From a virus, in IMG/VR virus record IMGVR_UViG_3300038701_002047, positions 1 to 39,377 of that record: a DNA stretch of 39,377 nt, one strand, 5' to 3'. The notes below the pieces were generated by a model that saw only the letters and a list, made by a program, of their open reading frames with translations, ran no database searches and was not told the DNA's origin. How positions within the stretch are numbered: the first letter of the stretch is position 1; every line of letters starts with the position of its first letter. A program made the translations under genes and the position numbers. Positions 28,288 through 36,123 of the stretch are shown in pieces.

Positions 28288-28519
28288 GCCGCCTAGATTC
28301 ACTAATTGGTCAATAGAACCAGAACCAAAACAACCTATGAACAAACTAAAATCATTCCTTAGCTTTCTATCAATCATATCTACAGCATTATGCATAATAA
28401 TTGGTATTGATTTTCTACTAATTAATTACCTTGCTTGGTGGTTAGCTGTTCCGGGGTTTGTTGCTGTTACATCATTAATTAGTTACTTTACTATTCAGTT
28501 AATTGATTACATGAAATGA
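28280..28519 (+). CDS. Small two-TM membrane protein
   Basis: A 79 aa product with a proline-rich N-terminus and two hydrophobic segments ('FLSIISTALCIIIGIDFLLINY' and 'WWLAVPGFVAVTSLISYFTI'). In-frame starts exist at 28265, 28280 and 28337; the middle one overlaps the previous stop. It overlaps the next membrane gene by 4 nt. Role unknown. Confidence 0.5.
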   Translation: MPRPPRFTNWSIEPEPKQPMNKLKSFLSFLSIISTALCIIIGIDFLLINYLAWWLAVPGFVAVTSLISYFTIQLIDYMK

Positions 28520-28701
28520 AAACACTAAGAAGAATCCTTTTTGTATTCTATAATATATTAATTGCCATAGGAACTATACTTTTATTTTTACCATACGCTG
28601 TTATGGTAGTTTTTTTATTCCTTGCAACAGGAAAGGATTATTTCGAAATATTATTTAATTACCTTGATGATTTAGGATTAAGAATATTAGGTGAAAGATG
28701 A
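28516..28701 (+). CDS. Small membrane protein
   Basis: A 61 aa protein with a long hydrophobic region ('ILFVFYNILIAIGTILLFLPYAVMVVFLFLATG') and an acidic tail. Overlaps both neighbours by ATGA, so it is co-translated with the minor head gene downstream. It could be an exclusion or inner-membrane protein; no family recognised. Confidence 0.5.
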   Translation: MKTLRRILFVFYNILIAIGTILLFLPYAVMVVFLFLATGKDYFEILFNYLDDLGLRILGER

Positions 28702-29501
28702 AAAGCTGGCTAAAAAGGGAAAAAGCATATACAAAAAAGTATTCAAGACTGTTCTATTTTCTACTTAACCGGATATGGAGAAGGTCTGCAAGGCAGTACA
28801 GGGAAACAGGATCATTCGAGATAACAGAACAGGATTTTTTTACTTTGTACTTGAAATTATACAGGACAATAGGAGGCCAAGAGGCTAAGATTGCATTACG
28901 TTCTATGCCACGGGAAAAGGACTTTTTTGATGCGCTGGCCAATATGTTCAACGGTGGCAATAATCCTGAGACAGTTACATTCTTACGGGAACTGATGGGG
29001 CAATACTTTAACGTTCACGTAATGGAACGGTTAAGGGAGGTGACTCAAAATACAAGGGAGCAAATACTTAGGATTATTCAGAAAGGATTTGATGAAGGGT
29101 TAGGAGCTAGGGAACGGGCAAAGCTAATAAGGGATTCAGCCCCGGAAATTAACCGTACAAGGTCAATCAGGATCGCAAGGACTGAAAGCGTAACGGCCGC
29201 CAATAAGGCGCAATTATTAGCACATGAAGCAAGTCCTTTCGAATATGAAAAAGCTTGGTTATCGGTTAAGCAACCTGATAGAACAAGGCCTTCTCATTTG
29301 GCAATGGATCAGAACTTTTTTATTCCTTTGTGGGATTACTTTAACGTGGCCAATTCAGATGGTGCCTTAGATCAAATGTTGGCACCAGGTGACACTAATG
29401 CAAGTGCTTCAAATGTAGTTAATTGCAGGTGTGTATTATTATTCAGAGCAAAAAGAGACGAAAATGGTCGACTAATAAGGAAAAACGATTTACAGATATG
29501 A
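28698..29501 (+). CDS. Minor head protein (Mu gpF / SPP1 gp7 family)
   Basis: The 267 aa protein carries the diagnostic C-terminal Mu-F pattern: 'RIARTESVTAANKAQLLAHEASP...KAWLSVKQPDRTRPSHLAMDQNFFIPLWDYF', 'LAPGDTNASASNVVNCRCVLLFRAKRDENG' (D.RTR..H and NCRC). The N-terminal half is helical and basic. In relatives it joins the procapsid and may be ejected with or guide DNA. It overlaps the next gene by ATGA; that and the next eight genes then interrupt the usual order before the protease. Confidence 0.85.
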   Translation: MKSWLKREKAYTKKYSRLFYFLLNRIWRRSARQYRETGSFEITEQDFFTLYLKLYRTIGGQEAKIALRSMPREKDFFDALANMFNGGNNPETVTFLRELMGQYFNVHVMERLREVTQNTREQILRIIQKGFDEGLGARERAKLIRDSAPEINRTRSIRIARTESVTAANKAQLLAHEASPFEYEKAWLSVKQPDRTRPSHLAMDQNFFIPLWDYFNVANSDGALDQMLAPGDTNASASNVVNCRCVLLFRAKRDENGRLIRKNDLQI

Positions 29502-30103
29502 CAAAGCAAGAAATTGAGAAACTAGAAAGAATTTGCAAGGAAAACGGGTTTGATATTAAACCCTATTATACAGAAACAGATTTATTCGTCATTGAACCGG
29601 CGAAAGATGAATGGGAGGGGGTTAAGTTTATAGAAGGAAGTAAAGGCAGGATTTATAAGGTTAAAAAATATGGTTCAGATGGATTATTTACTACGTGTGG
29701 AAAATTTTTTGATTGGCATTACGTGAAAGATTTGTCCAAGAAATCCACCGAACAGGCCTACAAAGACCAGTTGATTGACGAAGCTAAGAAAAGGTTTGGT
29801 GAGATTAGGTATGGTGCTTTATTTTTTAATCTTTATCAAAATGAATTTATAGAAAAAATATTTTTTCCTGAGGTTGGTTTTTCATATGAATATGATGATG
29901 ATTTGTTGTGTTTTGGTAATATAGCAATTTACCAAAATGGCAAATGGGCCAAACGAGTTGAGGAAATAAAAATTTGCAATTATACGCAATCTGTAAATGG
30001 GTTAGTTCTTTCTTATTCAAATCCATTATCAACGCTAATTAGCGAAAAAGATTTAGAGAAAATATTTTCACTCATAAAGAAGATAATCAATGAAAAGGAC
30101 TGA
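29498..30103 (+). CDS. Hypothetical protein, first of head-operon accessory cassette
   Basis: The 201 aa product is taken from ATG 29498 (MTKQEIEKLERICKENGFDI), overlapping the minor head stop by ATGA. It contains 'WEGVKFIEGSKGRIYKVKKYGSDGLFTTCGKFFDWHYVKDLSKKSTEQAYKDQLIDEAKKRFG', which reads like a soluble alpha/beta protein. Family not recognised. It overlaps the SAM methyltransferase gene by 14 nt. Confidence 0.5.
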   Translation: MTKQEIEKLERICKENGFDIKPYYTETDLFVIEPAKDEWEGVKFIEGSKGRIYKVKKYGSDGLFTTCGKFFDWHYVKDLSKKSTEQAYKDQLIDEAKKRFGEIRYGALFFNLYQNEFIEKIFFPEVGFSYEYDDDLLCFGNIAIYQNGKWAKRVEEIKICNYTQSVNGLVLSYSNPLSTLISEKDLEKIFSLIKKIINEKD

Positions 30104-30632
30104 AATAATTAACCAGAAAATAAAAGAAAAAGGGTATCAATCTTATTTGGAAATAGGATTGGGGAATGAAGCTAATTTTAACGCTGTTCAATGCAAGTAC
30201 AAAAAAGGTGTAGACCCTGAAGGAGCAATGAAAGATGGTAAATACCTTGGTCATTCCGATGATTTTTTTAACGATAATCCTGAAAAGTTCGACCTAATTT
30301 TCATTGATGGTCTTCATCATGCTGAACAGGTTGAAAAGGATATTGTAAACTCATGGAAATGCCTTAATCCTGGTGGTACTATTATCATACATGACATTAA
30401 GCCATTGGACGAGGTATGCCAACGGGTACCACGGGAAACAGTCGCATGGACTGGGAACGTATGGAGGGCTTGGATAGGTCTTAAAAACACTTATCCAAAA
30501 CTGAAAACAAGCTACATTGACGAACGTGTAGGACTTGGGGTAATTGAAAAGTCAAGGCACAAGATTGAACCGGGTTTTATTGATTGGGAAACCAGTTATG
30601 AAGATTATAACGAAATGGAGGGATGGGAATGA
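30090..30632 (+). CDS. Class I SAM-dependent methyltransferase
   Basis: The 180 aa protein shows the Methyltransf_24-like pattern: 'SYLEIGLGNEANFNAVQCKYKKGVDPEG' (motif I and acidic residue after the second strand), 'FDLIFIDGLHHAEQVEKDIVNSWKCLNPGGTIIIHDIKP' (IDG.H..E...D......L..GG....HD). This subgroup often acts on sugars or small molecules, not DNA. It lies directly upstream of three glycosyltransferase-like genes, which suggests O-methylation of a glycan. Confidence 0.75.
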   Translation: MKRTEIINQKIKEKGYQSYLEIGLGNEANFNAVQCKYKKGVDPEGAMKDGKYLGHSDDFFNDNPEKFDLIFIDGLHHAEQVEKDIVNSWKCLNPGGTIIIHDIKPLDEVCQRVPRETVAWTGNVWRAWIGLKNTYPKLKTSYIDERVGLGVIEKSRHKIEPGFIDWETSYEDYNEMEGWE

Positions 30633-30838
30633 AAAATATAATCTCATACGCTAAAATTCCGTTTTATGTTATGGTAGCAACTATGTATTTAATTTATTTA
30701 TTATTCATACATGGGCCAATGATCGTATATAATTTTCATGACATTGTTACAAAAGAGAAAGCTAATTTTGTAGGTCGTACTGCTGAAATTATGCTAATAC
30801 TATTTGTTTCAATACTTGTCTTGTACTTTATTAGTTAA
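30629..30838 (+). CDS. Small membrane protein
   Basis: A 69 aa protein from ATG 30629 with two transmembrane segments ('IPFYVMVATMYLIYLLFIHG' and 'AEIMLILFVSILVLYFIS') and a polar loop between. It overlaps the methyltransferase stop by ATGA. Not recognised; it could anchor or host the sugar-transfer machinery. Confidence 0.5.
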   Translation: MKNIISYAKIPFYVMVATMYLIYLLFIHGPMIVYNFHDIVTKEKANFVGRTAEIMLILFVSILVLYFIS

Positions 30839-30847
30839 TCTTTTGCA

Positions 30848-31468
30848 ATGAAAAAAGCCATCTACTCAGTAATAATTGGAGACTATGACCACCTGCACCC
30901 GGCACCAAAACAGGATGGGTGGGATTGTTACCTTTACACAGATCAGAACTTTACTGATTCAATGGGTTGGTGTGTTATTCCTGTTCCAGTGTCAAAGAAT
31001 CCTAAGTTAGATTCCAGGCGGTACAAGATTCTTTCGCACAACTATTTGAAGGATTACGATTTAGTTTGCTACATAGATGCCAATTATACGGTTATTGGTG
31101 AATTGCCATATTACCCTATGAGGTTTCTACATGGTCAAAGGAATTCTGTATATGATGAATGTGATCAGGTTTTGAAACTAAGGAAAGAAACCAGGGGGAA
31201 TATAGACTACCTTAAAGAATATATGGATACTATTAATTTCCCATTAAGCCCCCCTCCTTTTCTTTTTCAAAACGGTTTTTTTGTAAGGTTTCATGATCCA
31301 ATAAGTAACCAATTGCATGATTATTGGTTTTGGCTTACTCAATTGATTACATGCAGGGATCAGCTTACTTTGCCGGTCGCTATGCATAAGGTGCCATTTA
31401 CTGATTTATACCCATTAGAAAACTACCAACACAAAAGATACTTCAAAAAGCTTAGTAATCATAAATGA
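30848..31468 (+). CDS. Glycosyltransferase-like protein (DUF616/TOD1 type)
   Basis: The 206 aa protein matches the DUF616 glycosyltransferase pattern: 'AIYSVIIGDYDHLHPAPKQDGWDCYLYTDQNF', 'WCVIPVPVSKNPKLDSRRYKILSHNYLKDYDLVCYIDANYTV' (the R.YKI..H.YL.DYD...YID.N block, D77). DUF616 proteins are GT-A-like transferases found in bacterial glycan clusters. The next GT gene overlaps by 4 nt. Confidence 0.75.
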   Translation: MKKAIYSVIIGDYDHLHPAPKQDGWDCYLYTDQNFTDSMGWCVIPVPVSKNPKLDSRRYKILSHNYLKDYDLVCYIDANYTVIGELPYYPMRFLHGQRNSVYDECDQVLKLRKETRGNIDYLKEYMDTINFPLSPPPFLFQNGFFVRFHDPISNQLHDYWFWLTQLITCRDQLTLPVAMHKVPFTDLYPLENYQHKRYFKKLSNHK

Positions 31469-32058
31469 AACAAGTACACCACATTACCCCGGGAAGAACA
31501 GATAAAAACATAGGCAAAGCCATCAACCAATTGATAAAGGATTTGCCAGCTGAAGATTGGGTATGCCTCCGGGACATTGATACGATCCCAATGGATCATT
31601 TGAATTTTTTTAAACAATGCGAGACAATCGCTAATAGTTCTCAATTTGATATTGTTGGATGTATGACCAACCGTATAGGTATGACACATCAGTTGCACAT
31701 GGGAAGGATTTCAAATGATTTCAATATGCTTAACCATATAAAAATAGGTAAGCAACTTTCATCTATGCATGGATCGAGGGTTGAACCGTTGAATACCACT
31801 ATAGCCGGGTTCTTTATGCTGTTTTCGGTTGACATTTGGCGAAAGGCCGGTGGGTTCCGGGAAGGTAAGATTAGAATGGATTTAGATGGGTCGGATTACA
31901 TGAAGCACAAGTCTAAAGACAAGTTCTTTGATTGGCACTTTTGTAATGATGCAATTAAAGCCGGTGGTAAAATAGGTATAGCTAGGGGAATTTATGTTTT
32001 CCATTTATATCGGCCCTGGTCGAATAATCCTAAACGAGCAACAGAACATTTGAGGTAA
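31465..32058 (+). CDS. GT-A fold glycosyltransferase
   Basis: The 197 aa protein has an N-terminal nucleotide-sugar region ending in 'EDWVCLRDIDTIPMDHLNFF' (DID at 37-39, the DxD metal site), 'FDIVGCMTNRIGM', then 'AGFFMLFSVDIWRKAGGFREGKIRMDLDGSDYMKHKSKDKFFDWHFCNDAIKAGGKIGIARGIYVFHLYRP', a layout typical of GT2-like enzymes (acceptor Asp, ED-like, W/H tail). It overlaps neighbours by 4 and 1 nt. Confidence 0.75.
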   Translation: MKQVHHITPGRTDKNIGKAINQLIKDLPAEDWVCLRDIDTIPMDHLNFFKQCETIANSSQFDIVGCMTNRIGMTHQLHMGRISNDFNMLNHIKIGKQLSSMHGSRVEPLNTTIAGFFMLFSVDIWRKAGGFREGKIRMDLDGSDYMKHKSKDKFFDWHFCNDAIKAGGKIGIARGIYVFHLYRPWSNNPKRATEHLR

Positions 32059-32372
32059 TGGACACAGAAAAATATTTAAAAATAGCCGATTCTATTGAAA
32101 ATGAATTAACAAATCATATTCAAAAAGAAATAGTAAAAAAGCTAGATTATCTTGTTATAGAAGGTCTTAGAATTAAAGGATATGAATTTGATAATGAAGA
32201 AGATTTAATCGAGTTCATAAAAGAAAACTGTAATTCACATCAAAGTCAAAATGTAATTTTGTATTCTGTAAAAGGTGAGTTTTTTATGAAGCATGTTTAT
32301 AACATGGATTTTAATTTAAATCCTGAAAATGATTGTTTTTCTGTAGAATTTGGACACTACGAGTTTTTATGA
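32058..32372 (+). CDS. Hypothetical protein in glycosyltransferase cassette
   Basis: The 104 aa protein is charged and helical ('MDTEKYLKIADSIENELTNHIQKEIVKKLDYLVIEGLRIKGYEFDNEEDLIEFIKENC'), then beta strands. Not recognised. It joins the flanking GT genes by TAATG and ATGA overlaps. No enzymatic motif was seen, so it may be an unrelated accessory gene inserted in frame with the coupling. Confidence 0.5.
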   Translation: MDTEKYLKIADSIENELTNHIQKEIVKKLDYLVIEGLRIKGYEFDNEEDLIEFIKENCNSHQSQNVILYSVKGEFFMKHVYNMDFNLNPENDCFSVEFGHYEFL

Positions 32373-33064
32373 AATTCCTAACAACCGAAATAAACCACGT
32401 AAAAAACCCGATGTATGAACGGCTTCTGAATGCTTGGGAAAAGTCAGTAGTGGCCAATACACAATCAGAATACGAACGGGCTTATCTAAACCCTGAAGAT
32501 TACCCACAATGCCACCACTCAAAGAACAGCTACCTAGCTAATTCTGTAAAGCTTAATTATTGGGCAGAAAGGATTAAAAAGGAATCAGGTAACATTTGCC
32601 TTATAGATGGTGATACGGTTGTCTTGAAAGATGTCAGCCATGTATTTGATCAGGACTTTGATATTGCTTATACTCTTCGGTCTAAAGGGTCTGAAATGCC
32701 GGTAAACGGTGGCGTTATTTTCGTTAAGCCTTCAGAGTTGGTTAATGACTTCTTTGAAAAATGGGTACTTACCAATAATGAAATGCTAGTCAATCAGGCT
32801 TTGCATCGACATTGGTACGCAAGGTACAAGGGTATGAATCAGGCTTCTTTCGGGTACATGATGGAGCGGTATAAAACGGACTTGAAAATTATACCTGTTC
32901 CCTGTTCAAAGTACAATGCATGTGATCGATCAGATTGGATTAATATTAACCATGACACGCATATTCTACACGTTAAATCTGAATTACGGGTTGCATGCCT
33001 CCGAGATTCAGTACCAAAACAATACCGTAAAGCTTATGAAATTTGGAAACAATATGATTATTAA
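32369..33064 (+). CDS. Nucleotide-diphospho-sugar transferase-like protein
   Basis: The 231 aa protein taken from ATG 32369 has 'SVKLNYWAERIKKESGNICLIDGDTVVLKDVSHVFDQDFDIAYTLRSKG...MPVNGGVIFVKPSELVNDFFEKW' (DGD at 80-82; NGG at 113-115), which is the usual donor-binding and NGG signature of GT8/GT77-like transferases. A C-terminal 'HILHVKSELRV' contains the His of the metal site. The 32333 start is less likely because 32369 overlaps the previous stop. It probably adds a sugar after the two upstream GTs. Confidence 0.7.
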   Translation: MKFLTTEINHVKNPMYERLLNAWEKSVVANTQSEYERAYLNPEDYPQCHHSKNSYLANSVKLNYWAERIKKESGNICLIDGDTVVLKDVSHVFDQDFDIAYTLRSKGSEMPVNGGVIFVKPSELVNDFFEKWVLTNNEMLVNQALHRHWYARYKGMNQASFGYMMERYKTDLKIIPVPCSKYNACDRSDWININHDTHILHVKSELRVACLRDSVPKQYRKAYEIWKQYDY

Positions 33065-33278
33065 AATAGAATCAGCTGAACCTATTTTATCACGGAATTT
33101 CAATTCACATGATTATAGATTTTACGTTAAGTTCTGGCGTGTAAAAGGCTTTCATTGGGATGGTGATTGTATGTGTACTAAGAAAACATTTGATATTTTT
33201 ATTGGTGTTGACAATTTACACCTAAAAGAACATACGTTGATTAATTTGGTTAAGGGTAGGTTAATGGATGGTGAATAG
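33054..33278 (+). CDS. Small hypothetical protein
   Basis: A 74 aa product from ATG 33054, overlapping the GT gene by 11 nt. It is basic and beta-rich ('FNSHDYRFYVKFWRVKGFHWDGDCMCTKKTFDIFIGVDNLHLKEHTLINLVKGRLMDGE'). Not recognised. Last gene of the cassette, followed by the convergent small gene at 33335. Confidence 0.5.
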   Translation: MIIKIESAEPILSRNFNSHDYRFYVKFWRVKGFHWDGDCMCTKKTFDIFIGVDNLHLKEHTLINLVKGRLMDGE

Positions 33279-33308
33279 TTATTTACTCATTGATTTTTAC
33301 TTATGAGA

Positions 33309-33353
33309 ATTAACATAATATGTTAATATCTGAGTTAGTGGCAATACAATTCC
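33309..33353. repeat. Cassette 3' boundary stem-loop (copy B)
   Basis: ATTAACAT / ATGTTAAT arms (33309-33316, 33320-33327) with AAT loop, then GTTAATATCTGAGTTAG continuing as in copy A (3 differences in 32 over 33322-33353). It overlaps the 3' end of the minus-strand gene at 33335. Confidence 0.7.
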
Positions 33354-33559
33354 TTAATATCGTAAGTAAACGAACCATTACCATGTTTCTTTCTTAAAGA
33401 GCATATGTACTTATCAGCTTCTGTTTTGTTTTTAAACAATTTCATACTGCTTTCAAATATACCTTCATAATCAATTCTCATGAAAGCCAAGTAAGTAATG
33501 CCACTAATAACAGGTATAGTGCATTGCTCTTTTTCGTTATTTTTACTATCTGTATTCAT
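33335..33559 (-). CDS. Small cassette-type protein with QCTIPV N-terminus
   Basis: A 74 aa protein, MNTDSKNNEKEQCTIPVISG followed by 'ITYLAFMRIDYEGIFESSMKLFKNKTEADKYICSLRKKHGNGSFTYDIKELYCH'. The N-terminal segment and upstream leader are shared with the gene at 12628; the body is different. Its last codons lie in the repeated boundary, so the C-terminus 'KELYCH' is encoded by the repeat. It interrupts the head operon in reverse orientation. Confidence 0.6.
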   Translation of the reverse strand: MNTDSKNNEKEQCTIPVISGITYLAFMRIDYEGIFESSMKLFKNKTEADKYICSLRKKHGNGSFTYDIKELYCH

Positions 33560-33576
33560 AATTCAAGGTTTTTGTA

Positions 33577-33611
33577 TTATTAATTAAGTTCGTGCTGTAA
33601 GGTCGCAACGA
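33577..33611 (-). repeat. 35-bp exact repeat upstream of cassette gene (copy 2)
   Basis: Identical to 12849-12883 and in the same position relative to its gene (about 17-18 nt upstream of the ATG). Followed by CACCATACCCAAACCGTTAAAACC, which parallels the ATACnn..CGTTA end of the other copies. Confidence 0.8.
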
Positions 33612-33703
33612 CACCATACCCAAACCGTTAAAACCTCGTTCCCTGACTATATCTTCGCATTAGTTAAGGTAATATCCAAACCCTTACCAGGACTGGTACG
33701 TGG

Positions 33704-33925
33704 TTATTCAATATTAATATTATAAGCCCTATCATTGATAAAATCCGTTATCTGGTCAATAGTAGGGTCTAACATATCAATGTATCCTGAAAAATGGATC
33801 CTTAGACCTTCATTCACAGTAAGTAGTCCGTTGTCGTTAATTTTTATGGTGATCCATTCGTTTGCATCTGTTTTTGAGATAAAACGATCATCTACTTTTT
33901 TGATTGAATCTTTTATTATGACCAT
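33704..33925 (-). CDS. Small hypothetical protein
   Basis: A 73 aa protein, 'MVIIKDSIKKVDDRFISKTDANEWITIKINDNGLLTVNEGLRIHFSGYIDMLDPTIDQITDFINDRAYNINIE'. Beta-rich with an acidic helical end; not recognised. It stands alone in reverse orientation upstream of the protease gene. The minus-strand sequence just upstream contains TATATTTG-like bases (CGTATATTTGGGG, near 33930-33940), a likely own promoter. Confidence 0.5.
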   Translation of the reverse strand: MVIIKDSIKKVDDRFISKTDANEWITIKINDNGLLTVNEGLRIHFSGYIDMLDPTIDQITDFINDRAYNINIE

Positions 33926-34014
33926 ACCCCAAATATACGAAATTAAGTATAGAAATTAATGCCATATTGTAATTAATTTTAATTATTTGGATATTTGTGT
34001 AAACGATTATACAA
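33926..34014. other. Gap before protease gene
   Basis: AT-rich divergent gap between the minus-strand gene at 33704 and the protease. It holds TTGGATATTTG at about 33987-33997, a weak -7-like match, about 18 nt before the ATG. No terminator seen. Confidence 0.3.
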
Positions 34015-34698
34015 ATGTCAAAAGTCGATCCTAACAACTACAAGACGAAAGCAGCTTCCTTTCAGGTTAAAGAAATGGAGGATAAAGAGGGTATAGTAGT
34101 TGCTTATGCGAATTTGTATAATAATGAGGATTACGATGGTGACATTTCTTTACCTGGATCATTTGATAAAACGATCAATGAAAAGAATCTAAAGAAATTA
34201 AAGGTTCTAAAAGATCACAATAGGTTCATTACTCTTGGGGTACCTATTGAAAAGCCTAAAACGAACGATCCGATAGGATTATTGACCACTACCAAGTTCA
34301 ACCTAAATAAAGAGGTAGCTAGGGACATGTTTAGCGACATACAGCTAAACATGCAATACCAGAAAGAAGTAGACTTATCAATAGGGTTTAACGTTGTAAA
34401 AAGGGACGAAAAGGATTATAGAAAGATTAAAGAATATGCCTTGTGGGAATACACTTTTCTTTCTTCATGGGGTGCCAATCCGGGGGCAATCGTTCAAGGG
34501 GTAAAATCCTCCGATAAACTAGATTACATTAAAACATTCTTGGTTGATGCCTATAACCTGAATTATTCAGATAACAGGCTAATCCAAATTGAAACAATAT
34601 TAAAGTCACTTGATGGACAGGAGCCGGCCAAGCCACTTCTACCAAAGGAGCCGACAATTGAGGAAATAAAATCATTAATCATTTCAAAATTTAAGTGA
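34015..34698 (+). CDS. Prohead protease (HK97 U35 family)
   Basis: The 227 aa protein shows the U35 pattern: 'IVVAYANLYNNEDYDGDISLPGSFDKTI' (Y-A..FN..D.DGD...PGSF), 'LKVLKDHNRFITLGVPIE' with catalytic His68, and 'QYQKEVDLSIGFNVVKRDE' with catalytic Ser122 in LSIGF. It trims the capsid scaffold segment during prohead maturation. It overlaps the major capsid gene by one base (TGATG), the usual protease-capsid pairing. Confidence 0.9.
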   Translation: MSKVDPNNYKTKAASFQVKEMEDKEGIVVAYANLYNNEDYDGDISLPGSFDKTINEKNLKKLKVLKDHNRFITLGVPIEKPKTNDPIGLLTTTKFNLNKEVARDMFSDIQLNMQYQKEVDLSIGFNVVKRDEKDYRKIKEYALWEYTFLSSWGANPGAIVQGVKSSDKLDYIKTFLVDAYNLNYSDNRLIQIETILKSLDGQEPAKPLLPKEPTIEEIKSLIISKFK

Positions 34699-35981
34699 TG
34701 GACATTAAAGAAATTGAAGGCGTACTTGATGAAGCCACTAAAGGGCTTAAAGCCCAGGTAGAAGACGCAAATAAAAAGGCTGCTGAAGGGCTTACTCTTT
34801 ACGAAAAAGTTAAAGAAGAGCTTGAAAAATCAGCATCAAAGGATAAAGTTGAGGCTATGGAAATGAAGGTAAAAGCCCTTCAGGATATGGCTGATACGAT
34901 GGCAATTAAACTGCAGAATGGAGGCGGTTTACCACAGACAAAGAAGTCTGTAATTGATCAATTTGGAGAAGATTACAAAGCCAAAGCCGCACAAATAAAA
35001 GAGATTTCAGAATCTGGAACAGGGAAAATAACCCTTCAGGCAAAAGATGCTGTTACCGGATTAGGTGTATTTGGAACCGATGTTATTCGAGGTCTTAGGG
35101 AACCAGGAATTGACAGACCACAATTTAGGGACAACTTTATTTTCAACCTGATACAAACTGTAAACGGTGGAGTTGGTTCTAATCCATTAAATTGGATTGA
35201 ACAACAGCAAGTGTCAGGCGTTGGTATTGACGATGCGCCCGCATGGACTGCTGAAAGCGCCATTAAGCCTGTCATGAAATGGGAGTGGGTAGTGAATGAG
35301 GTTACTGCAAGGATGTTGCCAGCAACTGCCTATATTACGAGACAGGCGTTATTGAATTGGGCTATCCTTCAAAACACTATTCAAAATGAGTTGATCCGAG
35401 AATTGATGGACGTTTTGGATGATTCAGTTATTAATGGTGATGGTACCGGTCAGAACATTTACGGGATTAAGCATTATGCTAAAACATTTAGTGTTGGAGA
35501 TATTGAGGCTATTGCAGCTCCTTATGATGTTGACGTTATTAGAGCAGCCATTTCTCAGGTAAAAAGAGGTGGCGCACCTACAGATAGAAAAAGAGGAGGT
35601 TTTACACCTTCAGCAATTCTGGTATCAGTTGACCGTGGAGCAAACATGGATCTTTCCCGATCTTCAAGTGATGGTCATTATATACTACCTCCATTCGTAT
35701 CAAATGACAATACGGTAGTTAAGAATGTCCCGGTTATTGAAACAAACTTCTTAACAGGTGATGAATTTATTGTTGGTGATATGTCCAAATACCTTTTCAA
35801 CGTTGTAGACGGTGTTAAGGTCGACATGGGATACATTGACAAGCAATTTGTTCAGAACCAGGTAACACTACGTGCGGAAATGTACGGCATGGGACGAGTG
35901 AAAGCCAATGAAGCGTTTGCATTTGTTAAAGGTGACTTCACAAGTGCTAAAACTAAATTGGAAGCAGGCCCTGTAACTTGA
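34698..35981 (+). CDS. Major capsid protein (HK97 fold)
   Basis: The 427 aa protein begins with a coiled-coil scaffold-like delta domain (residues about 1-80, 'ATKGLKAQVEDANKKAAEGLTLYEKVKEELEKSASKDKVEAMEMKVKALQDMADTM'). The capsid core follows ('FIFNLIQTVNGGVGSNPLNWIEQQQVSGVGIDDAPAWTAESAIKPVMKWEWVVNEVTARMLPATAYITRQALLNW', 'VINGDGTGQNIYGIKHYA', 'GHYILPPFVSNDNTVVKNVPVIET', 'VTLRAEMYGMGRVKANEAFAFVKG'), all usual HK97-type segments. The delta domain is likely cut by the upstream protease. A strong terminator follows. Confidence 0.9.
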   Translation: MDIKEIEGVLDEATKGLKAQVEDANKKAAEGLTLYEKVKEELEKSASKDKVEAMEMKVKALQDMADTMAIKLQNGGGLPQTKKSVIDQFGEDYKAKAAQIKEISESGTGKITLQAKDAVTGLGVFGTDVIRGLREPGIDRPQFRDNFIFNLIQTVNGGVGSNPLNWIEQQQVSGVGIDDAPAWTAESAIKPVMKWEWVVNEVTARMLPATAYITRQALLNWAILQNTIQNELIRELMDVLDDSVINGDGTGQNIYGIKHYAKTFSVGDIEAIAAPYDVDVIRAAISQVKRGGAPTDRKRGGFTPSAILVSVDRGANMDLSRSSSDGHYILPPFVSNDNTVVKNVPVIETNFLTGDEFIVGDMSKYLFNVVDGVKVDMGYIDKQFVQNQVTLRAEMYGMGRVKANEAFAFVKGDFTSAKTKLEAGPVT

Positions 35982-36006
35982 TAATTCTAGGTTTTTTGTT
36001 TTGTTT

Positions 36007-36035
36007 AAAAGCCTCCTGTAATGGGAGGCTTTTTT
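36007..36035 (+). terminator. Intrinsic terminator after major capsid gene
   Basis: Arms AAAAGCCTCC (36007-36016) and GGAGGCTTTT (36024-36033), 7-nt loop, T-tract to 36035. Confidence 0.85.
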
Positions 36036-36085
36036 ATTGGTATAGATTTTATCTATTGAATTTTGAATTCTATTTTTTGGAGAGA

Positions 36086-36109
36086 ATATTAACACAATTG
36101 GTTAATATC
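36086..36109. repeat. Cassette 3' boundary stem-loop (copy C)
   Basis: ATATTAAC / GTTAATAT arms with ACAATTG loop; identical over 24 bases to 17042-17065. It is followed by ATAGTTGGCAGCAATTAAAG at the end of the minus-strand gene at 36124. Confidence 0.75.
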
Positions 36110-36123
36110 ATAGTTGGCAGCAA

